This document shows, in pieces, positions 55,883 through 64,000 of a stretch of DNA of 64,000 nucleotides. Source of the stretch: Psychrosphaera saromensis. GTDB taxonomy: Bacteria; Pseudomonadota; Gammaproteobacteria; Enterobacterales; Alteromonadaceae. The notes beneath the pieces are model-generated. The model worked only from the letters and a program-made list of their open reading frames with translations, was not told the DNA's origin and searched no databases. The translations under genes and the position numbers were made by a program. Where the stretch lies: assembly GCF_002954545.1 (NCBI RefSeq), contig NZ_MSCH01000003.1, positions 248,001-312,000 on the forward strand, given 5' to 3'. Position 1 is the first letter of the stretch. Each line of letters starts with the position of its first letter.

Positions 55883-55941
55883 AGATTAACTACCTAATTA
55901 TTATTGTCTGAAATGTTTTCAGAATTTCTTAAAGTGGCGGG

Positions 55942-55970
55942 ATTATACCTGCTTAACGTTAAGATACCAA
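55942..55970 (-). promoter_or_regulatory. Sigma70-like promoter of the yibN-grxC-secB-gpsA operon
   Basis: On the minus strand: TTGGTA (55965-55970), 17 bases and TATAAT (55942-55947). The spacer holds the perfect palindrome CTTAACGTTAAG (55952-55963), which might be an operator. It is about 60 bases upstream of the rhodanese gene. Confidence 0.55.
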
Positions 55971-56074
55971 AAGCTTATAAGATGATATTAAAAATTGTTA
56001 AACACTCAAGTTAAAACAGGTTAGAATCATTTCATACAAGAAATGCATTCACTCAAAAAAAGCCGGGAAATTTC

Positions 56075-57604
56075 ATGACAGATAAAAAGCCTTTTGTTTT
56101 AGTTATTATGGATGGTTGGGGTCACAGCACTGCAATAGAAAACAACGCGATTGCAGCAGCAAACACTCCTAATTTAGATAACCTTTGGAATACCAAACCG
56201 AGTACGCTAATTTCTGGTAGCGGCTTAGATGTTGGTTTACCGGATGGACAAATGGGTAATTCTGAAGTTGGTCATGTAAATTTAGGTGCCGGGCGTATCG
56301 TTTATCAAGACTTTACTCGTATTACCAAGGCGATTGAAGATGGCACATTTAATACTAACCCAGCTCTAGTTAATGCGGTTGATGCTGCAGTTTCAAATGA
56401 CAAAGCCGTTCATATAATGGGTTTAATGTCACCAGGTGGCGTACATAGTCACGACGAACATATCCTAGCTATGGTGAAAATGGCCGAACAACAAGGCTGT
56501 AATAAAGTTTATGTACATGCCTTTTTAGATGGACGCGACACTCCACCGCGCAGTGCTCATGATGCGTTAGAGAAGTTCGAGCAACACTTTGCCGAAACAG
56601 GTAAAGGTAAAATTGCTTCATTAATTGGTCGTTATTATGCAATGGATAGAGATAACCGTTGGGATAGAGTGCAATTAGCTTACGACTTATTAACATCTGC
56701 AAAAGGTGAATTCACTTCAATTTCAGCCCTAGACGGTTTGCAAAATGCTTATGACCGTGAAGAAAATGACGAATTTGTAAAACCAACCGTTATTGGTAAG
56801 CCAGTTCCAATGCAAGATGGTGATGCCGTTATCTTCATGAACTTTAGAGCCGATAGAGCCCGCGAATTAACTCGCAGCTTTGTTGATAATGACTTCGACG
56901 GTTTTGAACGTAGAATGACGCCTAAACTTACTGATTTTGTGATGTTGACTCAATATGCAGCTGACATCAAAACCACTGCGGCATTCCCGCCAACACCATT
57001 AACAAATGTACTTGGTGAATGGTTAGAGAAACATAACAAAACTCAACTACGTATCTCAGAAACAGAAAAGTATGCTCATGTTACTTTCTTCTTCTCTGGT
57101 GGCCGTGAAGAATTATTTGTTGGTGAAAAGCGCGAGCTAATTCCATCACCTCAAGTGGCAACTTACGATTTACAACCTGAAATGAACTCAGAAATGTTAA
57201 CCGATAAGTTAGTAGCTGCAATCAAATCAAAAGAATATGACTTTATCGTTGTTAACTATCCAAATGGTGACATGGTTGGTCACACTGGCGTATTTGATGC
57301 TGCGGTTAAAGCATGTGAAGCAGTTGATCATTGTATTGGACGCATAGTAAACGCGTTAGAAAGTGTAGGCGGCGAATGTTTAATAACCGCTGACCACGGT
57401 AATGCAGAAAAAATGGCAAATGCTGAAACAGGTCAAGCACATACGGCTCACACCAGCGAACCCGTTCCTTTCATTTATGTTGGCCGTGATGCCAAAGTAG
57501 TTGAAAACGGTAAGTTAAGTGATGTAGCCCCTACCATACTTAATTTAATTGGTATGGAAATCCCTGCAGAGATGACAGGTAAACCTTTAATGTTAGTTGA
57601 TTGA
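56075..57604 (+). CDS. gpmI: Cofactor-independent phosphoglycerate mutase
   Basis: Mn-dependent interconversion of 3- and 2-phosphoglycerate in glycolysis. The 509-residue product shows [17 protein letters not shown], the phosphoserine loop [20 protein letters not shown] (Ser near residue 64), [12 protein letters not shown], the metal sites [13 protein letters not shown] and [10 protein letters not shown], and AHTSEPVPF. An AAAAGCCGGG stretch lies before the ATG. It is divergent from yibN and precedes envC, as in E. coli. Confidence 0.98.
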   Translation: MTDKKPFVLVIMDGWGHSTAIENNAIAAANTPNLDNLWNTKPSTLISGSGLDVGLPDGQMGNSEVGHVNLGAGRIVYQDFTRITKAIEDGTFNTNPALVNAVDAAVSNDKAVHIMGLMSPGGVHSHDEHILAMVKMAEQQGCNKVYVHAFLDGRDTPPRSAHDALEKFEQHFAETGKGKIASLIGRYYAMDRDNRWDRVQLAYDLLTSAKGEFTSISALDGLQNAYDREENDEFVKPTVIGKPVPMQDGDAVIFMNFRADRARELTRSFVDNDFDGFERRMTPKLTDFVMLTQYAADIKTTAAFPPTPLTNVLGEWLEKHNKTQLRISETEKYAHVTFFFSGGREELFVGEKRELIPSPQVATYDLQPEMNSEMLTDKLVAAIKSKEYDFIVVNYPNGDMVGHTGVFDAAVKACEAVDHCIGRIVNALESVGGECLITADHGNAEKMANAETGQAHTAHTSEPVPFIYVGRDAKVVENGKLSDVAPTILNLIGMEIPAEMTGKPLMLVD

Positions 57605-57660
57605 TGTCAGCTGATTAATCTGATTAGATAGACAGGGACGTTTTTAACATCAGGAATATT

Positions 57661-58842
57661 GTGAATCATTTTTTACTAATTATGAATAAATTGTGTATTA
57701 AGTCGGCTGTTATTTTAATAACAGCCGCTTTGTTTTTTTGCGCCTCTGTTTTAGCAAGCCCAAGCAAAAATTCAGAAAAAGACATCAGTACAAACAATAA
57801 AAAACTAGAACAAGTCCAAATTAGTATTCAACAGCAACGAGACGCGCTAAATAAGCGTATCGACCAAAAGTCGAGTATTGAAGATTCCTTTAAAGCGGCT
57901 GAATTAAAAGTGGCTGAAATTGCTATTCAACTAACTCAAACCACTAACTCGTTACGCGATTTAAAGGATAAAATTGCTAAGTTAAAAAAAGAACAAAGTA
58001 AACTTAACAAAGAAAAGAAAGTTCAACAGACGTTATTAGCATCTATGGTCAAAAATGCCTATTTAAGTGGCAAGCACGACTACACCAAATTACTGCTTAA
58101 TCAAGATGACCCTGCTCAACTAGAGCGATTAATTACTTATTACAAATCAGTTAATGAAGCTCGAGTTAAACAATTAGAAGATATTCAACGAGTACTAACT
58201 CGGCTCGACGAAATTGACAAAGAATTAGCCAATCGTCAAATTGATCTTTTAGCGCTGAAAAAACACCAAAACAATGAAAAGCAACAGTTAGCAATTTCTC
58301 AAAAAGAAAGAAAAACAGCGCTACGCAATCTCAATAAAAATATAAAGTCTAATCAGGATAAGTTAAAACAATTACATGCCAATCAACAACAATTAACCAA
58401 CGCGATTGATGCGGCTCAAAATGTAATTGCTGTTGACCCAGCAAATTTAGTTGGCCTTTATAAATTAAAGAAAAAATTGGGTTGGCCTACAAAAGGTAAA
58501 ATAATAAGCCGGTTTGGACAAAGACGAAATGGCGCTCTTAAATGGAAAGGCGTTATGATTTCAGCGTCATTAGGTAATAGAGTAAATAGTGTCGCAGAAG
58601 GCATTGTTTTATACGCTGACTGGTTGAGAGGTTTTGGCTGGGTAACCGTAATAGACCACGGCAAAGGTTATATGAGCTTATATGGTCATAACCAAGCCTT
58701 GTTAAAGTCTGCAGGCGATTATGTAGAACCAAATGAACCGATTGCATTGGTAGGACAAAGCGGTGGGCAGTCCGACCCAGGTTTATACTTTGAGATACGT
58801 TACAAAGGTAAAACCGTTAACCCTGCTCGTTGGTGTCGTTAA
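57661..58842 (+). CDS. envC: Murein hydrolase activator EnvC
   Basis: Periplasmic activator of the cell-separation amidases AmiA/AmiB. The 393-residue product has a signal peptide (about 8-32), a long coiled coil (about 38-260, Gln/Lys/Leu-rich) and a C-terminal LytM domain (about 275-393; KGKIISRFGQRRNGALKWKGV, VIDHGKGYMSLYGHN, YFEIRYKGKTVNP). The zinc-ligand region where active LytM enzymes have H-x-G-x-D reads KWKGVMI, so the domain is degenerate as in other EnvC proteins. GTG at 57661 has an AGGAA site; ATG at 57682 is an alternative. Confidence 0.95.
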   Translation: MNHFLLIMNKLCIKSAVILITAALFFCASVLASPSKNSEKDISTNNKKLEQVQISIQQQRDALNKRIDQKSSIEDSFKAAELKVAEIAIQLTQTTNSLRDLKDKIAKLKKEQSKLNKEKKVQQTLLASMVKNAYLSGKHDYTKLLLNQDDPAQLERLITYYKSVNEARVKQLEDIQRVLTRLDEIDKELANRQIDLLALKKHQNNEKQQLAISQKERKTALRNLNKNIKSNQDKLKQLHANQQQLTNAIDAAQNVIAVDPANLVGLYKLKKKLGWPTKGKIISRFGQRRNGALKWKGVMISASLGNRVNSVAEGIVLYADWLRGFGWVTVIDHGKGYMSLYGHNQALLKSAGDYVEPNEPIALVGQSGGQSDPGLYFEIRYKGKTVNPARWCR

Positions 58843-58969
58843 CAGGCGACTCAGCTATCCTGAGCTTTAGTGTAAGGCAATTAGCAACTGCCTCTTGTCT
58901 GGTTATATTGCCCACAAGGCTTCACTAAATTATTTAACCCAATAATAAGAATTAAAAATTAAGACAATT

Positions 58970-59746
58970 TTGCGCATAATAAAATCAATCACATTAGTAT
59001 TACTTTATATCTTATCTGTAGGTTTTGCCCACGCAGCAAAAATTGCAATTGTGATTGATGATATTGGTAATCAATTGAGTGATGAAAAACTTCTTAATTT
59101 AAACGAACATTTAACCTACGCTATTTTACCGCACACGCCTTACAGCTTTATATTTTCTAAAAAAGCAGCTGAACTACAACGTGATATTTTAATCCATTTA
59201 CCAATGCAAGCGACCACCAAAAACATCCTACTTGGCCCAGGCGCTCTTACCGAAGACATGTCTAAGCGCCAGTATCAACAAACGTTAATTGCCGCAATTG
59301 AAGATATTCCCTACGCCATTGGAATAAATAATCATATGGGGAGTTTGTTAACACGACTAGATAAGCCAATGCGATGGACTATGGAGCTGTTACAACAACA
59401 CAACATGTTCTTTTTAGACAGTAAAACTACGGTTTACAGTAAGGTTGAATCTATTGCAGATCAGTACGGGGTTAATGCACTTCATCGGAATATTTTTTTA
59501 GATAATGTTAAAAAGCCCAATGTTATGGATATTCAATTTAAACGCTTGATTAGCATAGCTCAAGAATACGGCTCTGCGATTGCCATTGCCCATCCATACC
59601 CAGAAACTTATGAGTTTTTACGAGATAACTTACCTTTGCTATCAAGCATGGGAATAGAACTAGTGCCATTATCAAGGCTATTGCCAACAGAACTCACCAT
59701 TAATAATAACTTCATAGCACCAGATAGCAAACAAGTAGTTAATTAA
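58970..59746 (+). CDS. Divergent polysaccharide deacetylase family protein (YibQ-like)
   Basis: Predicted periplasmic protein with a signal peptide (about 1-22) and a Polysacc_deac_2 domain. The 258-residue product shows KIAIVIDDIGNQLSDEKLL (the Asp-Asp motif of deacetylase folds), DILIHLPMQ, GINNHMGS and AIAIAHPYPETYEFL. The start is TTG at 58970; no nearby ATG keeps the signal peptide. It follows envC, the E. coli gpmM-envC-yibQ order, suggesting a cell-wall role that has not been proven. Confidence 0.88.
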   Translation: MRIIKSITLVLLYILSVGFAHAAKIAIVIDDIGNQLSDEKLLNLNEHLTYAILPHTPYSFIFSKKAAELQRDILIHLPMQATTKNILLGPGALTEDMSKRQYQQTLIAAIEDIPYAIGINNHMGSLLTRLDKPMRWTMELLQQHNMFFLDSKTTVYSKVESIADQYGVNALHRNIFLDNVKKPNVMDIQFKRLISIAQEYGSAIAIAHPYPETYEFLRDNLPLLSSMGIELVPLSRLLPTELTINNNFIAPDSKQVVN

Positions 59747-59797
59747 TCTTTGTGATAACTTATTAGTAATTTAATACATTGAGCTTCAACATATATC

Positions 59798-60505
59798 CTA
59801 ATCATTTATTCCCTTACTTATGTAATAACGAATTTTCCCATTATCAAGCCAATGTGTTTTAATTGCTCGAGTGCCTTCATTATTAGTACTTCCAAGCCTC
59901 ATTAACGCATTACGAAGTTCTCTTTTTTGAGTCTCCCAATCAGCTAAATCATCAGATACATTTTGAAAATCGATTTTACATAATGTTCCGCGGCATTCTA
60001 ATTCATCAACCGCGATAGCAGAGAACCGATTACTCCCATTTTCAATATCAAATAAAATAGTGTCGTTAATATCATTAATCATTCTACTTGACCACTCTGA
60101 ATCATATTCATCACTTTCAAAAGCCTCTGCAAAGTCTCGTATTTTCATAAAGTATCCATATGCTTCATCATTCTTTCTATCAAACTCTTTTTGGAATTCA
60201 ATAATTTGTTGATTTGTTGGATATATTTTTTCTTGCTGAAGAAGTTCTTGCTCATGATCAGAGTTACGTTTTTTATTAGTATTAGATATAGGCTTAGGAG
60301 TATTCTGAGAGATTATTACCTTCTTTTCTTCTAAATAAGCTTCATTTAATTTCTCACCATCTAAATTAACTAGAGCAAGTGTTGACGTTTCACTATCCAA
60401 GTTAGTTTTTAAAGGTTTATTTATTGCAATAGAGTAAAAATAAAATAACGTTAATGACAATATAAATATTAGAAAAATTGAATAGATTAGTTTTTTTTGA
60501 TTCAT
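59798..60505 (-). CDS. Unknown single-pass membrane protein with a Cys pair
   Basis: Unrecognised 235-residue protein. One N-terminal membrane helix (about 6-27, YSIFLIFILSLTLFYFYSIA) is followed by a charged, probably extended region (about 30-95) and a folded C-terminal part. The C-terminal part contains the motif DELECRGTLCKIDFQ near residue 168; the two cysteines probably form a disulfide. Glu/Asp-rich helices precede it. It starts 2 bases after the DUF2797 gene stop, so the two may be co-transcribed. Similar ECRGxxC modules recur in uncharacterised envelope proteins of marine gammaproteobacteria; no function is known. Confidence 0.68.
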   Translation of the reverse strand: MNQKKLIYSIFLIFILSLTLFYFYSIAINKPLKTNLDSETSTLALVNLDGEKLNEAYLEEKKVIISQNTPKPISNTNKKRNSDHEQELLQQEKIYPTNQQIIEFQKEFDRKNDEAYGYFMKIRDFAEAFESDEYDSEWSSRMINDINDTILFDIENGSNRFSAIAVDELECRGTLCKIDFQNVSDDLADWETQKRELRNALMRLGSTNNEGTRAIKTHWLDNGKIRYYISKGIND

Positions 60506-60507
60506 AC

Positions 60508-61329
60508 TTAATATTCCGCAGAGATCTCATAAGATGTGAATTTTCGAATATTGATAACGCCGGTATCAAATATTAAGTACTGACCTTTAATTCCTTTCAA
60601 AACACCCGACACACCCACTTCTTTATCAAAGTTATATGAGCTAATTTTAACTGGATACTTTAATACTGGAAATTCGATATTCACTACATCTTCATCAAGA
60701 ATTTCAATACTGTCTTCACCAAATTTAAGCTTAATCTCTGATAAACGTTCCGTAATTTGAGGAATGAGCTCTTGAGCTTTGGCTTTTAAATCAATCGACT
60801 CATTGCCACCTTTTAACATGGCGCGCCAATTGGTTTTATCAGCAATAAACTCAGCTAAAGCCGTTTCAACTAAACCAGATTGATATCTAGTTTTTACTTT
60901 TATAATAGGTAACGCTTGTGTCGCACCTTGATCTATCCAACGAGTAGGCACTTGAGTATGACGAGTGATCCCCACTTTTAAACCCGATGTGTTAGCCAGG
61001 TAAACGTAATGCTCAATCATGCAGTTTTCTTCGCCCCATTGTGGCTCTCTGCAGGTTCCTTCCGCATGGTGACATGTCTCAGGCTTCATGATGCACATAT
61101 CGCAAGAGGCTAGCTTTCTCATGCATGGAAAGCAAAATCCTTGTGAGAAACTTTTCTTGGTTTTTTTATGGCAGTTTAAGCAACTGATATTGCCAGTGTG
61201 CGTTAAAGTAAGAGGTTTGCCTATTAAGGCATTTAAAGGCAGTAGTTCATCGCCGATAGGTAACTTATATTCAACTTCTCCAGTTTCCAAATCTAAAGAG
61301 GAAACCATTTTTTTTACAAACCCAATCAT
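60508..61329 (-). CDS. DUF2797 family zinc-cysteine protein
   Basis: Cytoplasmic protein of 273 residues, function unknown. The N-terminal half carries multiple Cys pairs (CLNC, CFPC, CDMC, plus CHHAEGTCREPQWG) that likely bind zinc. The middle, HYVYLANTSGLKVGITR followed by PTRWIDQGA, looks like the opening of a GIY-YIG nuclease-type fold (VYLA...KVGITR). The C-terminal ~80 residues are beta-rich. It lies between the yibQ-like gene and rpoH, and is followed within 2 bases by an unknown membrane protein gene. Confidence 0.8.
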   Translation of the reverse strand: MIGFVKKMVSSLDLETGEVEYKLPIGDELLPLNALIGKPLTLTHTGNISCLNCHKKTKKSFSQGFCFPCMRKLASCDMCIMKPETCHHAEGTCREPQWGEENCMIEHYVYLANTSGLKVGITRHTQVPTRWIDQGATQALPIIKVKTRYQSGLVETALAEFIADKTNWRAMLKGGNESIDLKAKAQELIPQITERLSEIKLKFGEDSIEILDEDVVNIEFPVLKYPVKISSYNFDKEVGVSGVLKGIKGQYLIFDTGVINIRKFTSYEISAEY

Positions 61330-61473
61330 TTTTTATTCTTATTTTTATTTACTGTTAATCGCTACGTAATTTTAGCACAGGAAACATAATCCTGTTGTTC
61401 AATAACGATTTATTTAACCGACCGACTCAAGTGTCAGAGTCAATATCTACTTGATGGAATATATTTGGGGCAT

Positions 61474-61501
61474 AAAAAAACCAGTCAATTGACTGGTTTT
61501 T
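61474..61501 (-). terminator. Terminator of rpoH
   Basis: A perfect stem AAAAACCAGTCAA/TTGACTGGTTTTT with a near-zero loop and T-run leftward. It lies 18 bases beyond the rpoH stop. The 61330-61473 remainder of the spacer shows nothing else. Confidence 0.88.
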
Positions 61502-61518
61502 AAAAAGGACGTTATTGC

Positions 61519-62385
61519 TTAAGCAGCTAACAAACCTTGAATTTTCTTCATTGCATTTTTTTCTAATTGACGAACTCGTTCAGCCGAAACACTGTACTTA
61601 TCTGCAAGTTCTTGCAATGTTGATTTATTATTGTCATTTAACCAACGGCTGTGCAAAATATCTTGGCTACGTTCATCTAATGTTTTGATAGCAGAGAACA
61701 AACGTTTATTTGTATGCTCTTCCCACTCTTTGTTCGCAACATTTTCTGCAACATCTGAATTATCACGTTCTAAGTATAACGAAGGTGAATACGCAGGCGT
61801 TTCCGAATCATCGTCGTCATTACTCATGTCAAAAGCCATGTCGTAATTACTCATCCGAGATTCCATTTCCAACACTTCTTTTTTGGAAACCCCTAAAGTC
61901 TCAGCAACCGTTGCAACTTCATCATTACTAAACCAACCTAAACGTTTTTTAGATTTACGTAAGTTAAAGAACAATTTACGTTGTGCTTTAGTTGTAGCAA
62001 CTTTTACTATGCGCCAGTTTTTAAGTACAAATTCATGTATCTCAGCTTTAATCCAATGAACCGCAAATGATACTAAACGTACACCTACTTCAGGGTTAAA
62101 ACGTTTTACCGCTTTCATTAGGCCAATGTTCCCTTCCTGGATTAAATCCGCTTGAGGTAAACCATAACCAGAATAACTTCTTGCAATGTGCACAACAAAA
62201 CGCAAATGCGACATAATTAATTGCTTTGCTGCGGCTAAATTTTCATTTTCATATAAGTCAAAAGCGAGTTCGCGCTCTTGATCTGCAGTTAACATACTGA
62301 TGCTGGTAACAGAAGACACGTAAGCTTCAATGCTACCGCTATGAGGTGTTACCGATAAATTCATAGATTGACTTAATTTCGACAT
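61519..62385 (-). CDS. rpoH: RNA polymerase heat-shock sigma factor RpoH (sigma32)
   Basis: Directs RNA polymerase to heat-shock promoters. The 288-residue product shows region 2 ([37 protein letters not shown], then [15 protein letters not shown]), the RpoH box [15 protein letters not shown] near residue 130, and region 4 HTH ([21 protein letters not shown]). The ATG at 62385 has AAGGAG nine bases upstream; a TTG two codons earlier is also open. It lies downstream of ftsEX, the conserved order, but has its own promoter and a CIRCE operator. Confidence 0.98.
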   Translation of the reverse strand: MSKLSQSMNLSVTPHSGSIEAYVSSVTSISMLTADQERELAFDLYENENLAAAKQLIMSHLRFVVHIARSYSGYGLPQADLIQEGNIGLMKAVKRFNPEVGVRLVSFAVHWIKAEIHEFVLKNWRIVKVATTKAQRKLFFNLRKSKKRLGWFSNDEVATVAETLGVSKKEVLEMESRMSNYDMAFDMSNDDDDSETPAYSPSLYLERDNSDVAENVANKEWEEHTNKRLFSAIKTLDERSQDILHSRWLNDNNKSTLQELADKYSVSAERVRQLEKNAMKKIQGLLAA

Positions 62386-62419
62386 GATCAATCACTCCTT
62401 TTAATAAGTTGAGATGATA

Positions 62420-62446
62420 TTAGCACTCTCAAAGCTAGAGTGCTAA
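62420..62446. promoter_or_regulatory. Perfect CIRCE element (HrcA operator) upstream of rpoH
   Basis: TTAGCACTC (62420-62428), 9 bases, GAGTGCTAA (62438-62446): all 18 consensus positions of CIRCE match, and one further flanking A/T pair extends the dyad. It ends 34 bases before the rpoH ATG and starts about 8 bases after the predicted transcription start. This is the usual 5'-UTR position of CIRCE in groE and dnaK operons. HrcA itself is not in the window. Confidence 0.9.
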
Positions 62447-62460
62447 TTTTATTTTAAAGC

Positions 62461-62489
62461 TTTATAGATCTTTTAGTTCTATCTGTTAA
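62461..62489 (-). promoter_or_regulatory. Sigma70-like promoter for rpoH
   Basis: On the minus strand: -35 TTAACA (62484-62489, 5/6), a 17-base spacer and -10 TATAAA (62461-62466, 5/6). The predicted start is near 62454, directly before the CIRCE dyad. Confidence 0.6.
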
Positions 62490-62524
62490 TTGGCTTAGTT
62501 TGTTTACTTATTTGAATACAATTA

Positions 62525-62539
62525 CACATGGTTCATGTG
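62525..62539. repeat. Short perfect inverted repeat upstream of rpoH
   Basis: CACATG-GTT-CATGTG, about 36 bases upstream of the rpoH -35. It may be an operator for another regulator or chance. Confidence 0.35.
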
Positions 62540-62777
62540 CAATAGGAACTGCAAGGTCAGACTAGTTACACTGCCATTAGTTCAAAATATATTTACTTGT
62601 AAAATCAATATATTAAATAACATTTTAAATATATACGTTAAGTAAAAGAGGCATTAATCAAGCCGATTAATTTAATGTATAAAATGAGAGTTTTGTAACA
62701 GATGTGAAAGGCAGAGAATGAAGCTAAGATTTTTGGATGAACTACAAAATGAATAACAAATAAAAAGTAAAATTAGC
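62540..62777. other. Remainder of the ftsX-rpoH spacer
   Basis: AT-rich sequence between the rpoH promoter region and the ftsX terminator. It holds no reading frame or repeat that I can support. Secondary rpoH promoters could lie here. Confidence 0.4.
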
Positions 62778-62810
62778 CCATAGTTACAACACAGCGGATA
62801 TAACTATGGG
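62778..62810 (-). terminator. Candidate terminator after ftsX
   Basis: A 10-bp perfect stem CCCATAGTTA/TAACTATGGG with a 13-base loop, followed leftward by T-rich sequence (CTAATTTTACTTTTTA). It lies 11 bases beyond the ftsX stop and would separate ftsEX from rpoH transcription. Confidence 0.6.
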
Positions 62811-62820
62811 GTTGTGCTTA

Positions 62821-63807
62821 TTAATCTAAGTCAGGCTCTATTTCTTTAATATGACGATGCACAGACCAAAATGCACCAATGAAGCCTAAGCCAGAAGCTA
62901 TTAACATTAAAGCTCCAAACTCACTAAATGTTAAGCCCTCAATATGAAAGTCAGCCATATATAAACCAGATATTTCACCAATAGCGGACTGCATCCACCA
63001 AATGACAAAGGTAACAATTAAAAAGGCGACAAGACCGCCCATTAAACCATACCAAATACCTGTATAAACAAACGGGCGTTGAATAAAGCTTTCTGTTGCG
63101 CCAACCAATTTCATCACCTCTATTTCTTCTTTACGAGAAATAATGGAGAGTCGAATAGTATTACCTATAATAAGCACCACTGAAATCATTAATAACAAAG
63201 CCACTGTGATAACCGCTTCTTCTAGCATACTGACAATTGCATTTAATCGGGCCAGCCAGTCAATATCTAATTTACCAAAGTCGATTTCCCGCTCTTTTTC
63301 TAACTTAGCTAATAAGGCTTTCGCCGGATCAGCTTGCTTATGATATTTGGTCGGAGTGACGATAAAGGATGCGGGTAAAGGATTAGACTCTAAATAATCT
63401 AGCGCTTCGCCAAATCCTGACAAAGACTTAAATTCGGTAACCGCATCGTCTTTACTGATATATCTTAATTCGTCAATTTCATCGTAACTACGAAGCCGAC
63501 GTATTGCACTTGAGATTTGTTGCTCAGATAAACCATCGTTTAAAAATAAACTTATCTCTGAAGCGCTATCCCACTCTAGATTTATCGACTGCACGTTTTT
63601 AACAATAATATGCAAGGTAGCAGGTAACGTTAAACTTAACCCCATTACACCTATCGTCATTGCGGATGCAAGTGGTGTGCGCCAAATCTCACCAATACTA
63701 GTAATAATTTGACGTAAATTATGGATCCAAAAATAGATGAATTTTTGTAAAGGATTGACTGATTTTGCATTAGCGCCTGATGAGTCTTTAGAAAATAGAA
63801 TACTCAT
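62821..63807 (-). CDS. ftsX: Cell division protein FtsX
   Basis: Integral membrane partner of FtsE; the complex activates septal peptidoglycan hydrolysis through EnvC (encoded at 57661-58842). The 328-residue product has a cytoplasmic N-terminus, a first membrane helix (about 48-68), a periplasmic domain (about 70-190) with WDSASEISLFLNDGLSE and ESNPLPASFIVTP, and three C-terminal helices. SRKEEIEVMKLVGATESFI is the conserved FtsX/ABC-permease motif. Its ATG overlaps the ftsE stop (ATGA). Confidence 0.96.
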   Translation of the reverse strand: MSILFSKDSSGANAKSVNPLQKFIYFWIHNLRQIITSIGEIWRTPLASAMTIGVMGLSLTLPATLHIIVKNVQSINLEWDSASEISLFLNDGLSEQQISSAIRRLRSYDEIDELRYISKDDAVTEFKSLSGFGEALDYLESNPLPASFIVTPTKYHKQADPAKALLAKLEKEREIDFGKLDIDWLARLNAIVSMLEEAVITVALLLMISVVLIIGNTIRLSIISRKEEIEVMKLVGATESFIQRPFVYTGIWYGLMGGLVAFLIVTFVIWWMQSAIGEISGLYMADFHIEGLTFSEFGALMLIASGLGFIGAFWSVHRHIKEIEPDLD

Positions 63808-64000
63808 AGAAACATACCACCTGTAGATGATTTTTCATCATCAACAGCCAAACCATCATTTATCATACGACCGTCTTTTAAGGTCAAACTACGGTTTTTC
63901 ATTCTAGCGATTAGGCCTAAATCATGGGTCGCGATTAATACCGATACACCCACATCATTAAATTGCTGAAATACGTTAATGATCTCTTTTGATAACTCAG
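63804..64000 (-). CDS. ftsE: Cell division ATP-binding protein FtsE, N-terminus cut by window edge
   Basis: ABC-type ATPase of the FtsEX complex. Only the last 65 codons are in the window. The reading ELSKEIINVFQQFNDVGVSV followed by LIATHDLGLIARM gives the C-terminal part of an ABC ATPase, including the switch histidine (ATHD). The C-terminal extension (VDDEKSSTGGMFL) is longer than in E. coli. The stop codon overlaps the ftsX ATG. It is identified as ftsE by the ftsX and rpoH context. Confidence 0.93.
   Translation of the reverse strand, partial: ELSKEIINVFQQFNDVGVSVLIATHDLGLIARMKNRSLTLKDGRMINDGLAVDDEKSSTGGMFL

Overview
The window reads as an AT-rich chromosomal segment of a marine-type gammaproteobacterium, most likely Alteromonadales (Colwelliaceae, Thalassotalea or Psychrosphaera-like). 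This is inferred from gene order and protein style; no database search was possible. Many conserved gammaproteobacterial blocks are present: rpsF-priB-rpsR-rplI; rnr-rlmB; mutM-rpmG-rpmB ... radC | coaBC-slmA; metJ | metB-hom-metF; rpmE | priA-ftsN-hslVU; yibN-grxC-secB-gpsA | gpmI-envC-yibQ; and ftsE-ftsX-rpoH. No tRNA, rRNA, CRISPR array, prophage or intact insertion sequence was seen.

Layout. 1-5.3 kb: ribosomal protein operon, then an rnr-rlmB-thioredoxin-like operon, all leftward. 5.4-10.8 kb: dimeric-type dUTPase, a cyclophilin lipoprotein, a DUF3016 protein, and an MFS plus AGCS transporter pair. 10.8-14.3 kb: aldehyde dehydrogenase, mutM, rpmG and rpmB. 14.5-20.7 kb: a surface-glycan and sulfur-transport island placed between rpmB and radC, which are normally neighbours. 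It holds a GT25 and a KpsS-like transferase leftward, and a Wzi-like porin, a small outer-membrane protein, a GT4 enzyme and a PmpAB-like pair rightward. 20.7-25.7 kb: radC, a MITE-like folded repeat, coaBC and slmA (no dut between them), a TrmB-like methyltransferase, a PhnA/YjdM protein and a DUF5665 protein. 25.9-31.1 kb: methionine regulon with two MetJ operator clusters, then malic enzyme. 31.5-40.9 kb: rpmE, priA, ftsN, hslVU and two chemoreceptors. 41.2-53.1 kb: an unusual accessory locus. 53.2-64 kb: ppnP, the secB operon, the gpmI operon, two poorly known genes, rpoH, ftsX and partial ftsE.

Two places deserve most attention. First, rpoH is preceded by a perfect CIRCE operator (TTAGCACTC-N9-GAGTGCTAA), just downstream of a good sigma70-like promoter. 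This suggests that an HrcA repressor controls the heat-shock sigma factor itself. Second, 41188-53089 carries seven co-directional genes. Two paralogous metallo-beta-lactamase-fold hydrolases bracket a TPR/beta-barrel outer-membrane protein, a FecR-domain protein with a TbpB-like C-terminal barrel, and a ~1300-residue lipoprotein with cadherin-like and delta-60-like repeats. A GAF/HD-GYP protein and a TPR/GGDEF protein follow. My hypothesis is a surface-lipoprotein export and sensing module tied to cyclic-nucleotide or c-di-GMP signalling.

Smaller points: a MetL-type homoserine dehydrogenase without its aspartokinase half, absence of dut from its usual locus together with a dimeric dUTPase elsewhere in the window, ribosomal-protein promoters that share a GCGC-rich discriminator, and a 7-residue tandem duplication in the TrmB-like protein.
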